DNA of 64,000 nt from Agapanthus africanus (GCA_030015575.1 JASDDO010000006.1:205969632-206033631), one strand, 5' to 3'. Positions 1-12,151 are shown, numbered from the stretch's first letter. Program-made: numbers and translations. Notes: a model not told the origin generated them from the letters alone.

Positions 1-1251
1 AAGTATCACATAAGTTTTATAAAGAGTTAAGCATTTTTCAAGTTTCGTTTTCCAGTAAGGTTTCAACTTCAGAATTTCTATCTTCCATAACAGGAAACTA
101 AGTCGTATTTTTCACTCCACCTTTTTCTTGTTTTCATTTCATACACACCTCTGTGAACGTGCAATAGTCTTTATCATAGAATAAATCCTTCATATCTCCG
201 CTAAATTTTTTATAAAAGCCTGTCTTTTATCAAGATTATTCTCACACAAATAACCGTTAGGAATTTTAACTCGGAGAGAACACTTGCTTGACTTTGTTTA
301 AAACTGGACTTTCTAGGCTTCTTAGCGAGCTTTGGGCCAATGCACCCAAACTAGTTGGTTTTAGGGCATTAGGTGTAGAAACACCCCAGCGGACTTAATT
401 ACTCAAGTTACCTAGGTCCAAAAACAAAAGACAGTTTGACGTGAAAATCAGATGATTTAATACGAACGGAGATATAACCGGCAGTTCAATTATTTTTTTG
501 GATAAAAGACGTGTTAAGTGAGTTTGGTGTGTAATCATTCCAATCAAGTTTCAGATGAGTTATTTTTCAGACTTAGCTCCAATTACGGCATCAATAACAT
601 TCCTTCATATTCGCTTTACTTCATAAACTATTCTTGACATTACTTATTTCAGAACAAACCTATTTGATCCTCAGAAAATCATTTATCTGTTTAAAAGTTT
701 AAACATGAAAGACTTGTCATCTAATTCCCAAAATTCACGACACGTGTAGTGTAATGTAAAGACGTATATCAGCTATAGTTAACTTCAAAGGAGAGTTATC
801 TTTCAGGTTTTCAAAATCCAAACATAAGATTTAGTTATTCTTATTTTTTCAAACAAAAACTGTCGAATGTTGAATCAGAGTTCTTCCACAAGCTAACTTG
901 ACAAAAAAGTTTTTATATTTTTAGAAAATTTTCAGATTTTTATGGATTTTATGGATTTAATATGCAGATGCAAAATATACATAAGAATGCGAAGGTAAGA
1001 AATGCATACCGAGCGTACCCCCAAACTTAAACTGGACAGTGTCCTCACTGTTATTGCATGAAGAGATCATTTGAAGGGTCAAAATTGTCGGTTAGCGATA
1101 CACAATTTTTGTTTGTTTTTGTTTATAAAGAAAAGGAAAAGAATATACACAAATATAAACAAAATGGTTTGTACATACCCCCAAACTTATTTGGAACAGT
1201 GTCCTCTGTTCTTGGCTGGATAACCAAAGTTTAGAGGTAGGCAGAGGAAGA
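1..1251 (-). other. A1 non-coding region downstream of integrase
   Basis: AT-rich sequence with no ORF of note on either strand. Two copies of a short unit (about 1014-1050 and 1172-1210) each carry CCCCCAAACTT followed by a match around CAGTGTCCTC. On the element's strand these read AAGTTTGGGGG, a purine-rich motif that resembles polypurine tracts of this lineage. An env-like gene, present here in some Athila elements, is not visible. Confidence 0.6.
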
Positions 1252-2254
1252 TTATTCAGGGTAAACCGGCTCCTGTAAGAACAGGAGCTCCTCTGTTGGT
1301 TCGGCGCTAAGGTATGGTTTGCATCGGTGTCCGTTCACTTTGAAAAATGAACCGTCCTTTGGATTCTCCAAATCCACAGTGCCCTGCGGATACACATTCC
1401 GCACAAAATACGGCCCTTTCCAGCGAGATCTGAACTTTCCAGGATGGAAGTGAAGTCGGGTGTCATAAAGCAGTACCTGCTGACCAGGTACGAAGGTTTT
1501 GCGCAAAAGGTGTTTATCATGAAACACCTTCGTTCGATTCTTAACGACAACCGCATTATCGTAAGCCTCATCCCTAAGCTCGTTCAGTTCGTTCAACTGC
1601 AGCTTCCGATGGCTGCCCGCATTCTCGATAGACAGATTCAGCTCCTTTATCGCCCAAAATGCGCGATGTTCGATTTCGACAGGAAGGTGGCAGGCTTTTC
1701 CGTACACAAGCCGATAGGGAGACATGCCGAGGTCGGTCTTATAAGCGGTTCGAAATGCCCAAAGGGCATCAGTGAGTTTCAGCGACCAATCCTTACGGTT
1801 CTTGGAAACCGTCTTCTCCAGTATCTGCTTGATTTGCCGATTTGAGACTTCGGCCTGCCCGTAGGTTTGGGGGTGGTAGGGCGCAGAGAGCTTATGATTT
1901 ATGGAGTATTTCCGCATCAAGGCTTCGAAAGTTTTATTGCAGAAATGACTTCCATTGTCGCTAATGATCGCTCGGGGGTGCCCAAACCGTGAGAAAATGT
2001 TTTCTTTAGGGAACCTTGTTGTCGTTAGTTCGGCTGGGCACAGCCTCGACCCATTTAGAGACGTAATCAACAGCTATAAGGATGTACAAGTTTCCAAAAG
2101 AGCTGGGAAACGGCCCCATGAAATCTTTCCCCCAAACATCGAAAATCTCCACAACCAAGATCGGTTGGAGCGGCATCTCGTTCCTCCGGGATATCCGGCC
2201 CATGTGTTGGCACCGGGAGCAAGTCTTGCAATAGTCATGAGCGTCTTTGAAAAG
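1252..2254 (-). pseudogene. A1 integrase, broken
   Basis: This is the integrase part of Ty3 pol, which would join element DNA to the host chromosome. The zinc-binding H-H-C-C start lies partly in the RT frame (H/CGGHFG near 2340) and continues after a stop at 2255-2257 with the CSRC pair near 2235-2215. The catalytic core follows: first Asp in the stretch around GKDFMGPF, second in ISDNG, and Glu in [12 protein letters not shown]. The C-terminal part has the FRSRWKGPY and [11 protein letters not shown] motifs typical of this lineage. The frame changes near 2010 (between the segments 2006-2254 and 1252-2070), so no single protein can be made. The end at 1252 is a genuine stop codon just after a short acidic tail. 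Confidence 0.88.
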
Positions 2255-4290
2255 TTATGGCCAGTAGAAACCACATTGCAAGATCTTCTCAGCTGTCTTT
2301 CTGGGACCAAAATGCCCGCCACATGCTTGATCGTGGCAAAATGACAACACACTCTTGAATTCCTCATCGGGGACACACCGACGAATAATCTGGTCGGGAC
2401 AGTACTTGAACAAGTAGGTTTCATCCCAGTAAAAGTGTTTTACTTGGGATAAGAAGCGAAGTCTGTCCTGACTTGACCATTCAGTCGGTAGTAATCCCGT
2501 GGCCAAATAGATCACAATATCGGCGAACCAGGGTTCGCACGATACTGTCAAGAGCTGTTCATCCGGGAAAACGTCGTTGATCGGAATTGGAAGCGAAGGC
2601 GAAGAAGGAAGTCGTGAGAGATGGTCGGCAACTACGTTTTCACATCCTCGTTTGTCCTTAATGACAAGGTCAAACTCTTGGAGCAAGAGGATCCAACGTA
2701 TTAACCGAGATTTTGCATCTTTCTTCGCAAAAAGATGGCGCAGAGCAGAATGGTCTGTGTAGACAATGACTGGAGAGCCGATGAGGTAGAGCCTGAACTT
2801 TTCTAGAGCAAATACAACAGCTAAGAATTCCTTCTTAGTTGTTGTATAGTTGAGTTGGGCGTCGTTCAGGGTTCGGCTTGCGTAATAGATTACGTGCGGC
2901 ATCTTGTTGATGTGCTGTCCAAGGACAACACCGATGGCAAAGTCGGATGCATCGCACATAATCTCGAATGGGTGCGTCCAGTCAGGTGAAGAAAGAACGG
3001 GAGCAGAAGTGAGTGAGCGTTTCAGTGACTCGAATGCAGTCACACAGCTCGAGTTGAAGTCGAATGGCGTGTCCTTGGCCAGCAAAAGCGTCAAGGGCCT
3101 AGCAATCTTGTTAAAGTCCTTGATAAACCGTCTATAGAAACCGGCATGGCCAAGGAAGGCTCGGATATCTCTGACACATCGGGGAGGAGGCAGATTGGAA
3201 ATGACCTCAATCTTTGCTTCGTCAACCTCTATGCCATTTTGCGAGATGATATGTCCTAAGACAATACCTTCGCGTACCATGAAGTGGCATTTCTCCCAGT
3301 TCAAAGTGAGATTCTTGTCCTTACATCGGGTAAGGACAGCGTCAAGATGCAGCAAACACTCGTTGAAGGAGTCGCCGAAGATGGAGAAGTCATCCATGAA
3401 AATCTCCAGAAATTTTTCCACCATGTCCGAGAAGATACCCATCATAGACCGCTGGAAGGTAGCGGGCGCATTGCATAACCCAAAGGGCAAGCGACGATAT
3501 GAAAACGTGCTGAAAGGACAAGTGAAAGTGGTCTTGTCCTGGTCTTTTTCGGCGATGGGAATTTGATTATAGCCGGAGTAGCCATCAAGAAAGCAGTAGT
3601 ATTCGTGTCCGGCCAATCGTTCAAGCATCTGGTCAATGAAGGGTAGCAGAAAGTGGTCTTTCCGCGTTGCGACGTTGAGTTTTCTGTAATCAATGCATAC
3701 TCGCCACCCGGTTTGGGTGCGAGTAGGGATTAACTTGTTCGCCTCGTTGGTTATGACCCTGATGCCCGACTTCTTGGGGACAACGTGAATGGGGCTAACC
3801 CACTGGCTATCAGAGATAGGGTAAATGATACCACTATTTAGACATTTGACGATCTCCTTCTTCACAGCCTCCTTCATGACTAGATTAAGACGTCTTTGTG
3901 GATCCCGGGCTGGTTTGGCATCATCCATCAGATGAATGTGATGCTCAACGATCAGGGGACTAATCCCCTTGATGTTCGCCATGGACCAGCCAAAAGCTTG
4001 CCTGTTGCTGTGCAAGACCGCGAGAAGGGCTTTCTCTTGCTCGGGAGCTAGAGAAGCCGAGATGATGACAGGGAGGGTCTCGTTCTCACCCAAGTAAGCG
4101 TACTTAAGGTGAGACGGCAAAGGCTTGAGTTCGAGCGTTGGAGGAGAAACGATGGAAGGCAAGATTGGTGCAAAGGTCTCGAACTCAAAGGACTCCAGCA
4201 AAGGTTCAAAACGAGTGTAGGCAACCGAGTTGGATGGTTCAGGTAACTCATCCGGAAAGTCGAAGGATTCAAACTCGGGTTGTGCGCAGC
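2255..4290 (-). pseudogene. A1 reverse transcriptase-RNase H
   Basis: The open frame 2255-4201 gives 648 residues, and the same frame stays readable upstream to about 4290. It holds the RT fingers and palm (IDYRKLN about residue 173, [14 protein letters not shown], active site FMDD near residue 268, coded near 3385-3400) and an RNase H domain ([34 protein letters not shown]). It then runs into the zinc-binding start of integrase. It would copy element RNA into DNA in the cytoplasmic particle. The FMDD variant of YxDD is usual for Athila-type elements. The frame differs from that of the protease upstream, and a stop at 2255 cuts it inside the integrase zinc motif. Confidence 0.92.
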
Positions 4291-4299
4291 TAAGATCGT

Positions 4300-5115
4300 T
4301 TAAAACGTGAAACCCTCGTAGTCGTTGTCGGGCGCAGAAACAGCAGCAGGTTCGAAGAGAAACGCACCAGTAGCGTCAAGGTTATCGTGATCAAACAGAA
4401 AATCCTCGAATTCACACTCTTCGGGGGTGATCTCCTGGATCGAGCAGACGTCCAGTATATGTGCATTAGGTTCGGTGGGCTGATTCCCCAATCTAAAAAT
4501 GTTGAGTTCAATCGTCATATTTCCAAAAGAGAGGTTCATCGAACCATTGCGACAATTGATCACAGCATTTGAGGTTGCGAGAAATGGGCGACCGAGTATC
4601 ACCGGAATTTGATTCCGGGGGTTAGCTACAGGCTGTGTATCTAAGACAATGAAGTCAACGGGGAATATGAAGTCCCCGACTTTTATTAACACATCCTCTA
4701 GCTCACCCCTAGGATGGGTGATCGATCGGTCGGCCATTTGGAGAGTGCAGTGTGTGGGTTTCAACTCTCCGACGCCTAATTGCTCGTATACTGAATACGG
4801 AAGCAGGTGAACACTGGCACCAAGATCTAATAGTGCGCGGTTGATGTTCTTATCCCCAATAGTAATTGAAATCGTAGGACAGCCAGGGTCCTTCCGTTTT
4901 TGTGGTAAAGATTGGGTAAGGGCATCACTCACAGCACTAGCCAAGAAAACTTTCTTGGGTACCTGAGACTTCCTCTTTTTCGTGCACAAGTCCTTTAAGA
5001 TTTTCGCATAGGACGGGACTTGTTGGACAGCATCTAAAAGAGGAATGTTAATGTTAACCTGCTTAAATAACTCCAGAATCTTCTCCATTTGAGGATTTTT
5101 TTTATTAGACCTCAA
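4300..5115 (-). pseudogene. A1 aspartic protease region
   Basis: A 271-residue open segment with a retroviral-type aspartic protease. The active site reads LLDLGASVHLLP (DLGAS where many families have DTGAS), and ILGRPFLAT supplies the second conserved loop. It would cleave the gag-pol precursor during particle maturation. The N-terminal part (MEKILELFKQV, VPSYAKILKDL) is the linker typical of Athila elements. It lies one frame away from the gag end at 5112 and in a different frame from the RT segment that starts near 4290. I take both shifts as mutations because other lesions are present, but programmed frameshifting is not excluded for the gag/protease step. Confidence 0.85.
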
Positions 5116-5735
5116 CCGGTTTGGAAATGGAACATTTGAAAATTGGTTGAGTCTAATGCTGGAGGAGGAGATTGTGGAGTTGGAACGGATCCCAGAATAG
5201 GTGTTTTCATGGAGTGAGAAGTGGGTCCGTTCAGAGCAGAAGAAGAGGAAGGAGAGCCTGTTGAAGAACGGAGAATAGGTTCGGAAGACGAAGAAGAAGA
5301 AGAAGAAGAAGCAGCGGCCGGGGTGTCATCGTTGATTCGTTTGCCAATGTTGTTTTGCAGCATCCTTCCCGATCTCAGTGTGGTCACGGCACTCACATTA
5401 TGGTTCTGTTGTTCAAGAGCAACATGTGCATTATGTGGGTGATCGGGATTTGGAAGTGGCTGGGACGGGAGTTTCCCCTTCTCTCACTCGCTTAAGGCCG
5501 CGTTCAGCTGTGCAATCTGGGCCTCGATGGTCCTGATGCTTTTCCCGTGTGCGGCAGTGTGTTGCACTAGAGATTGAATGGAAGACTGGATGTTGGCGGT
5601 GGATTGAGTTGATTGTTTAACAAACGCCTCCAGACTTCGTTCGAGCGAGGAAACCTTATCGTTGTTTGACAGAACAAAGTTGTTTGGTGGAAAAGAATTG
5701 TTGGGTGCAAAGTTGTTCGTCTGATTTTGGAAAGG
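5112..5735 (-). pseudogene. A1 gag C-terminal part, after nonsense codon
   Basis: Reading the gag frame past the stop at 5736-5738 gives a Gln/Asn-rich stretch, a helical section (SLERSLEAFVKQSTQ, IRTIEAQIAQLNAAL), a second stop at 5484-5486, and then the conserved EKGKLPSQPLPNP and VTTLRSG motifs seen at the end of Athila gag. A low-complexity run of nine serines follows. Both stops can be explained by C-to-T change on the coding strand (from CAA and CGA), the pattern expected of methylated DNA. The frame ends at 5112, overlapping the start of the protease segment by four bases. Confidence 0.75.
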
Positions 5736-7133
5736 TTAGGGTTGGAAGGGCTGCTGATACTGATGTTGAGTTTGTTGTTGCACTTGTTGTTGCGGTGGAG
5801 GGGCCCTTTGGAAATTGTTGCCTTGGAATTGATTCTGATTCTGATTCCAGGCGAAATTGGGGTGGTTCCTCCAACCGGGATTGTAGGTGGAAGAGTAAGG
5901 ATCATTCCTCGGTCTTTGCTGGAAGGCAGTATTAACCTGATCCTGTCCTTGCGAGGGTGGATTGTAAGGACACTCTTCGGTCAAGTGGGAAGGATCGGAA
6001 CAACAAGCGCAGATGGTACGAAGGGGGAGAACAGGGGCAGGAGCAGGAGCAGAGAATTTTCTCTCTATCGCTTCAAGCTTTCTTGTGATTGCAGCCATTT
6101 CAGCTTTCATCGCAATAGAGACATCAAGTTGGTGGATTCCTACCCTAGACTGACCGGTAGAAGTGGAGGTAGAAGAAGAAGAAGACGTCGGTCTGGTGCT
6201 CTCCCACTGTAGCGTTTGCTCCGCAAGGTCGTCAAAGAACTGCCATGCTTCCTCGTCAGATTTAGATAGGAAGTGGCCCTGACAGATGGTTTCCAACAAC
6301 TGCTTCGTTGCTGGGTTCAGTCCCTCGTATAAGGTTTGGCAAAGCTGCCATTTCTCTATACCGTGGTGAGGACACTGAACAAGAAGGTCTTTGTACCGGT
6401 CAAAGCACTTCCAGAAGGGTTCAGAAGGAAGCGGGGAGAATTTGTTGATTTCATTTCGAATCCTTACGGTCTTATGATTCGGATAGAATTTTTTCAGAAA
6501 CGCTTTAACAAACTTGTCCCAGCTGGTGATTGAGTGGGAAGCGGTGCTATACAGCCATTTTTCAGCGAAATCGCATAAAGTGAACGGAATGACCCGTAGA
6601 CGTATAGCATCGTCCGACAGCTGGGTGGTTTTCATCATGGCACAAACGTTTTGAAATTTATTGATGAAGATATAGGCATCTTCAGATTCAAGCCCATGAA
6701 ATCGTGGGAGCATGTTGATGAAGTGGGGCTTAATTTCAAAGTTGTCCCCATTGGCTGGAGGAAAAGAAAGGCAGGTGGGAAGTGCAGAACGGGTGGGATA
6801 GAAACGATCCTGGAGCGCGATTCGCTGCGGCGCTACAACAGGCGGAGGTGGTGGGAGATTGGTCTCCGTAGGAGGTGGAACCAATCCAGCGGTGGTCAAA
6901 GAGATGTTCGGATTAAATCCCGATATCGCGGAAGAAGAGGTTGGTGAAGGTGAAGGTGAAGGTGAAGGTGAAGATGTATGAACAGAATTCCGGTCAACGT
7001 CGGAGTTGGCCGGCAAAGGAAGGGGTGAAAGAGGAGTGGACGGAGTATCGACGTCTGAGTCGATCGCGTAGTCGGTAGCGACTAACGTAACGCGGACTAG
7101 ACGGGCGCTAGTGTCCCGAGTCCAAGCGGACAT
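5736..7133 (-). pseudogene. A1 gag (capsid/nucleocapsid), truncated by a stop
   Basis: A 465-residue open segment starting at ATG 7133. It has a Pro/Ser-rich, low-complexity N-terminus, then the retrotransposon gag core (FPPANGDNFEIKPHFI, LSDDAIRLRVIPFTL, SWDKFVKAFLKKFYP, LYEGLNPATKQLLE). A zinc knuckle of the form C-x2-C-x4-H-x4-C follows (CACCSDPSHLTEEC, about residue 380), then a Gln-rich tail. It would form the particle shell and bind element RNA. The frame closes at a TAA (5736-5738), although homologous sequence continues beyond it, so the protein is truncated. The start is the first ATG of the frame and lies about 1.27 kb downstream of the PBS. Confidence 0.88.
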
Positions 7134-8405
7134 ACACTAAACGAGTTTAGTATAGTCAAAGCAGAGAAGGTGAGTGTAAGAAAACGTCAATGGAGAAAGG
7201 CGATGGGTGGTGGGTGAAAAATGGAATTGGCGACAAAAGGGCAACTTTTTATAAAAGTTTTTGATTTTTTTCTCTTTTTTTTTGTTTTTTAGAAAGAGAT
7301 TTACAGAAATATGTACGAAAATACGGCTTAAGCAATCACAAACAAGATATGCACAATCACACCTAGATCTAGAGTAACCTAGGTCTACTAGACCTGCTCC
7401 TGAACTTGATTGTCGAAGTTAAACAGTGTTGAGAAACGGGCTTAAAAATACACTGATCACGAGGCCAGGTAAGTGCAGAGATAAGGGGAGGTTGTCCAAC
7501 GGTTTCGCGAAGTTCCTTAATTAAATAACCCTTTCTCTTTCGGCGGTTGCGCCTTTAACACTTTCCTAGACACCCCGTAAACAATATACCGTTAAGCGAG
7601 GTTCTAAACACGGTTTATCTTCTCCTAATGAGCGCGAAGTCCTTAGGGCTGAAGTCTAGTATTTTTTAATTTACAATGGATAATGCATATGCTTTAGTGA
7701 TTTTTGGGGTCCTGGGAAGGGTGATGAAATCCCCACCCAATCTGGATTGGTTTCAAGCCCCTTAAGTCCGTATTAAAGAAATGCAAAGCAGTAACAAATC
7801 AACTGCAAACAATTTTTTTATTTTTGCGGCGCAAAGAATCCTGCACAAGAACAGTTTATTTGAATGGGGAGAAGAATTTGCGCAAAGAAGGCTGCAGAAA
7901 ACACAATTCAGTGGAGTCCAGAGGAGTGGAGAGAAGAGAGAGACTCACCAGAAAGATTTTGGAAGCCTGAGGCCACCAAGTGGCCGCGGATCCGCGGCCT
8001 AAGCCCTCTATTGCCGCGGATCCGCGGCAGGAAGGGTGAGATGGGCCATCAATTTTGGTGCAGGTGCTGTTCTGGGTCTCCTCCTCTTGTCTGGATGTAC
8101 TGAATTTTTACTTGCTCACTGTACCTGCTCCAGATCTTGACAGTAGACCGTTTGTTCCGTTTTGATCCGTCACGGTGTAGCCGCGAAATGTGGTTCTATC
8201 TTCCCATGTCTTTGGCACTGTACTTGAACTCAGTATTTTCAACGTCTTGGCCACTGAACTCGAACTTTGTATTTTCCTGTACACTTGCACAAAAACTAAT
8301 CAAGAATAACAAGATGGTTTCTTTTACAAAGTATATTTTTTTGTTTTGTTTTTTGGTTGAATTTACAAGTTAACCCGAAATTACACAAGGAAATAAACTA
8401 CCGTC
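7134..8405 (-). other. A1 leader between PBS and gag
   Basis: Untranslated leader of about 1.27 kb with no convincing ORF. It contains a pair of perfect GC-rich palindromes at 7982-7999 and 8013-8028 (see separate entry). The rest is AT-rich and I recognise nothing else in it. Confidence 0.7.
7982..8028. repeat. Paired GC-rich palindromes in A1 leader
   Basis: GGCCGCGGATCCGCGGCC (7982-7999) and GCCGCGGATCCGCGGC (8013-8028) are each perfect palindromes. Their centres are 30 bp apart. The same arrangement recurs in the A1 LTR, the solo LTR at 25145-26875 and several copia leaders. Confidence 0.9.
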
Positions 8406-8423
8406 TCCCCGGCAACAGCGCCA
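8406..8423 (-). other. A1 primer-binding site for tRNA-Asp
   Basis: On the minus strand this reads TGGCGCTGTTGCCGGGGA, one base different from the complement of the 3' end of plant tRNA-Asp. It lies two bases inside the LTR end at 8426. This is where reverse transcription would be primed, and it fixes the element's direction. Confidence 0.88.
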
Positions 8424-9393
8424 TTTGATTGTCAGAGGTTGTGCGTGTTCAAGTTTTAGTTAAATACCGCAATCAAGACGGTTTCGCTTGTAGCTAGCCG
8501 GTTGAGTACGGGTCGTCCGCAGGGAGATGGGAGTCTTTTTCAATGTGTTTTAACGAGTTAAGTCCGAGAGTTCAGATTTTGTTGTGATTATCTAAGTGTT
8601 GAGTTGATATTTAAAGAGAGCTTGTTAGGGTTAGGATTAGGTTAGTTTGAGTTAGGAGTCTCCACATCATTCGTTGCCCTTCTTAATATCGGTGTTACGG
8701 TAATCGGCAACAATGGGGATTAGCACGACTAGGAAGGACTTTGCGAGTATAAGCTAGGCTTTCCAACGCATAAGTTCTTTCTTTTGGTGCTTGTCCGTCC
8801 GTTCTTGGCTCTTACCCATAACCTCCGGTTAATTCAACCACAACCGGTCTCACTACGGAATCACCGCTATCATGTAGGATAGGGTGCCGTGAGGAGCGGA
8901 TTGTTGTTCAATTAACGGGAGTCGAATTAAGCTGTTGGGCAAGGAAAGAGTGAGAGAGATTTCCTTCTCTCAAACTTCCCTTATCCTACCCTAACAAGTG
9001 TTAACTACTCACACATCATGATACGGAAAAATAAAACAAAACAAAAGAGGAAGATAGAAAGAAAGAGGTTAGAAGAATACGACTAGCTATTTGCGACCTC
9101 ACCTTGGCGAGGATCGAGCGTAAGCATCATTGTCGTATTAAGGATAAAGAAAAAGAGAGAAGAAAGAAACAACAAGAAAATAACAACAACTACTTAACGA
9201 ATTAAAATTACAACAATTATAGAAAAAGCAAGACAAGCATGATAATAAAATGATCTTCTTTATTCACCATTCTTCACTCACAAAGCTCACTACAAGTTTA
9301 ATGGAGAAGAGATGAGAAGAAGAAGAACATGTAATCTAAAACCTAGCAAAAAGAAAATACAAGAATGGACCCTCTCCTTCTCAAAGTTTTGGG

Positions 9394-9403
9394 CTATTTA
9401 TAG
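9394..9403 (-). promoter_or_regulatory. TATA box of A1 LTR
   Basis: CTATAAATAG on the minus strand, a near-ideal plant TATA box. It lies inside the LTR about 970 bp before the U5/PBS end. It is the likely core promoter of the element. Confidence 0.6.
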
Positions 9404-9494
9404 GCTGGAGAATGGAAACCTAGGGCAACCACCAGAACAAAAACGAAAAGACCAAAATACCCCCAAAATCTCTGCACATGCGGCGCCAGTACGT

Positions 9495-9540
9495 CCGCGG
9501 ATCCGTGGCCTAGACCCCTTTTTGGGCGCGGATCCGCGGC
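9495..9540. repeat. Paired GC-rich palindromes in A1 LTR
   Basis: CCGCGGATCCGTGG (9495-9508) and CGCGGATCCGCGG (within 9526-9540) have centres 31 bp apart. They lie about 100-140 bp upstream of the TATA box on the element's strand, a position like that of the pair in the solo LTR at 26431-26476. Confidence 0.8.
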
Positions 9541-10002
9541 CCGTTGGAGGAGTTGGGGATTCTTCGTTTTTGGACTTTCCTGGTTTGATGTCCCCTTTAT
9601 TCTAGTATATGTATTTTCTGAATTTGGCTCCACGATTTTTCCAGAATTTCTGTTGAGGGAAAGGTGGACTTTTTGTCAAGATTTGGCATGATTGCCTCGA
9701 TCTCCGCGTAGATTTTCTTGGATCTTGTGCAGCCATTGAGCCTTGTGCCTGAAAACGACATTAATTTGACATTTCGTCTCCCTAAACTGGTATCTGGCAA
9801 CATACGGATGAAGAGCGGAGACCGTGTTTTATCTGTGGTTGGCAAGAACCCGGATTTTGTCGTGTTTTCCATGAATTTCACCGTTTTAGATCCGAGAACC
9901 TGTATCCTGCAATTGACTAGCAAACACGGCTCAAGAGTATCTACCGATATGCAATGTGATAAAAATTGGGCGGTATGAAAATGCAAAAATCTGATATGAA
10001 CA

Positions 10003-10412
10003 GTGTACTCGTAACCCAACGAGCACCTGCATACTATCTCCAGTATGACGTACTGACGGCTGTGGGACAGACCATCTCCTCAACTGGGATGAGAAGCGTA
10101 CACACTAGTCTACTCCGGAGAATCGATGCCCAGTCTCGATAATACTACGACTAGGGACCTGAATAAGGATGTGCTTGTAGACTACCCAGCCCCTACTAGT
10201 GTGACTGCCATCACAACGCTGGTAGTCAAGCAAGATCCTAAGAGCTCTATCAATACGTATACTCACATATTAAGATAGAAAAACCAAGTAGCATACTACC
10301 ATGTTTAGCAAGACTGTTATATACATGTGAATATCCCAAGCTTCCATTAAGTAATATACAAACTAGTATGATACAATAATAGCCCCTAGGGCATATACAC
10401 TAACACTTATTA
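10003..10412 (-). repeat. Copia LTR fragment
   Basis: About 410 bp matching the start of the copia LTRs found at 32908, 41056, 43761 and 56898-59095. It is in minus orientation and ends at 10412 with the terminal ...ACTAACA. It stops abruptly at the A1 LTR, so A1 probably inserted into this copia LTR, whose remainder would lie left of the window. Confidence 0.7.
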
Positions 10413-11164
10413 GGATCTGCTATGACCCGGAGACCCTAAAAAATATTTTGCAGATATAGTGAGATGTGCAGATCACTAGAAAGCTACCCTAGAAACCCAA
10501 GCCCAAGTCTTCATATTTTTGCCACAGTTTTATTCTATTTGGCCGCAATTTGCGGCCCAATTTTTGAGTTAGGGTCTGAAACTTGGTCTGTAGCTCACTT
10601 TTTAGATAACTAGACCGACCCTGTATGCAAAAAAGTTTAATTTTACATTAATAAAAATCTAGAGTCGTTTTACATGATTTCTGGCGATGTTTTGCGACTT
10701 TTGAAACTTGGTTTTTAGGTATTTGAGTTTTGACTCGGTCGTTTGACGTTTGTATGTCTATGTCGGAAGTTGTTTGGTTATTCTTGCATGCGTAGAGCAT
10801 AAGTTCTAACCTATGTGTGTTTCGTATGCCGTTTTGGTTTTCGTACACGATTCTTGTTTACGATATTATGTGTTTACATATGTAAACACCTTAACGTGGA
10901 CTTCGAACAACAAGGGAGAGTGTGGCGTCATCGACTTCGGCAAGCGAGGATCGAGGTGAGTAGATGTATATCTATGGGGGAAGTCGGGTGGATGGCATAT
11001 AGCACCCCCGCAAACGTTGAATAGGGTATTACTATATTATTATATGTTTCGATGCTATATTTGGATACTTAGCGAATAGGGTATTTAGAAGACTTTACGT
11101 TAAACTAGGTTGATTTAGGAAGACCTATCCATAGGATTATTATCTTGATAGCGAATCGTAGATT

Positions 11165-11255
11165 ATATGTATCCACACACACGCACACGCACACACACTT
11201 GGTTTTGTGTGTATATGTGTGTATATATATATGTATGTGTGTAGGTTTTTATTTA

Positions 11256-11290
<35 letters not shown>
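11165..11290. repeat. CA/GT microsatellite in D1 LTR
   Basis: Interrupted dinucleotide runs of CA, GT and TA. The longest CA run is about 11261-11288. The D-type fragment at 43228-43760 has a GT run at the same LTR position, so the microsatellite is an inherited feature of one LTR subtype. Confidence 0.85.
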
Positions 11291-11294
<4 letters not shown>

Positions 11295-12087
11295 ATATGA
11301 TGAGGATAGTATATGAGATATAGAGATGAGTCGATATGATCGGGCATGATGCCGTTAGATTTGATACGTGATTGTGTCGTGATATCGTATATGATATGAT
11401 ATTATAAAGGATCGTTGGGCCATATGTATTTAAACACGCGATAACATGTGATTTGATGATATTAGGATGTACGAGACTTTAGAACCGTACCCCTGATCAT
11501 GATATTGTACGATGATGATACCGTATGAATGATGATTTATATTTGATATTTGACCTGTACCTTCGGCTTTGAGGATGCCGTACGATGGATATTACTGTAC
11601 GAGATATATATGATAATTGATCTGCACCCTTGACTCGGAGATTCCGTACAATGGATACTACCGTACATTATGATATGTGGCTGGATCGCCGACTACTAGA
11701 TATATCGACTCGGATACGTATAGTCTTCCACTACTTAACCCAGGTTTTAGTTTATCTTTTAGTTATATTCTTAAATTATTAAGTAGATGTTAGAGTATAG
11801 TAGAGTCAAACTTATTTTCAAAACTAGCGAATCGTGGGTATCTTCAAGTGGGTAACCGAGGGATACTATGGATTTTTAAAATGGTATTCATTCTTCAAAA
11901 CACCGTAGCCCCTACTTTTCTAAAAACAACGATTCGTGCTATTTCCAACACTATCACTGTATGGCTCGTATATAGATTTATATTTTATAATGCTGCATCA
12001 TTGCTTATTTCCTGTCATTCATTGCACTGTAGATTAAATGTGTTTCCTTTAGTTATTATTATCTCGTCTGTTAGGACACCAGCACTA

Positions 12088-12151
12088 TTACCGATGATGC
12101 GTATGTTGCACGTACACTTGCATGCCGGCTCACACACATCATCATCGGTAA
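12088..12151. repeat. 12-bp inverted repeat in D1 LTR
   Basis: TTACCGATGATG (12088-12099) is perfectly complementary to CATCATCGGTAA (12140-12151), with a 40-base loop. The D2 LTR has the same structure at 22022-22085 with a compensatory base-pair change. Confidence 0.85.

Larger units (their letters stand above)
1..10002 (-). mobile_element. A1: Athila-like Ty3 LTR retrotransposon, 3' end outside window
   Basis: A Ty3-type element read on the minus strand, in the order 5' LTR (right), PBS for tRNA-Asp, leader, gag, protease, RT-RNase H, integrase, non-coding tail (left). The domain order and the FMDD form of the RT active site fit the Athila lineage. No second LTR copy occurs in 1-1250, so the 3' LTR lies beyond the left edge. 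The coding region has at least two nonsense codons in gag, a frame change between gag and protease, one between protease and RT, a stop inside integrase and a frame change near 2010. It is therefore dead. No env-like ORF is visible downstream of integrase. Lineage is from memory of motifs, not from a tree. Confidence 0.9.
8426..10002 (-). repeat. A1 5' LTR
   Basis: Long terminal repeat of about 1.57 kb. Its left boundary, starting TGATTG, is fixed by the adjacent PBS. The right boundary is less certain: the sequence around 9991-10002 resembles the end of the related solo LTR at 26875, and copia LTR sequence starts at 10003. It contains a minus-strand TATA box (9394-9403) and a palindrome pair (9495-9540). 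The second LTR is outside the window, so divergence cannot be measured. Confidence 0.78.

Noticed and set aside
1-1251. Possible env-like gene downstream of A1 integrase
   Set aside because: No ORF of useful length on the element's strand in this part. It could lie further left, but nothing here supports it.
1444-3566. Plus-strand ORFs of 60-130 residues
   Set aside because: They run antisense to the A1 pol frame and have no recognisable motif.
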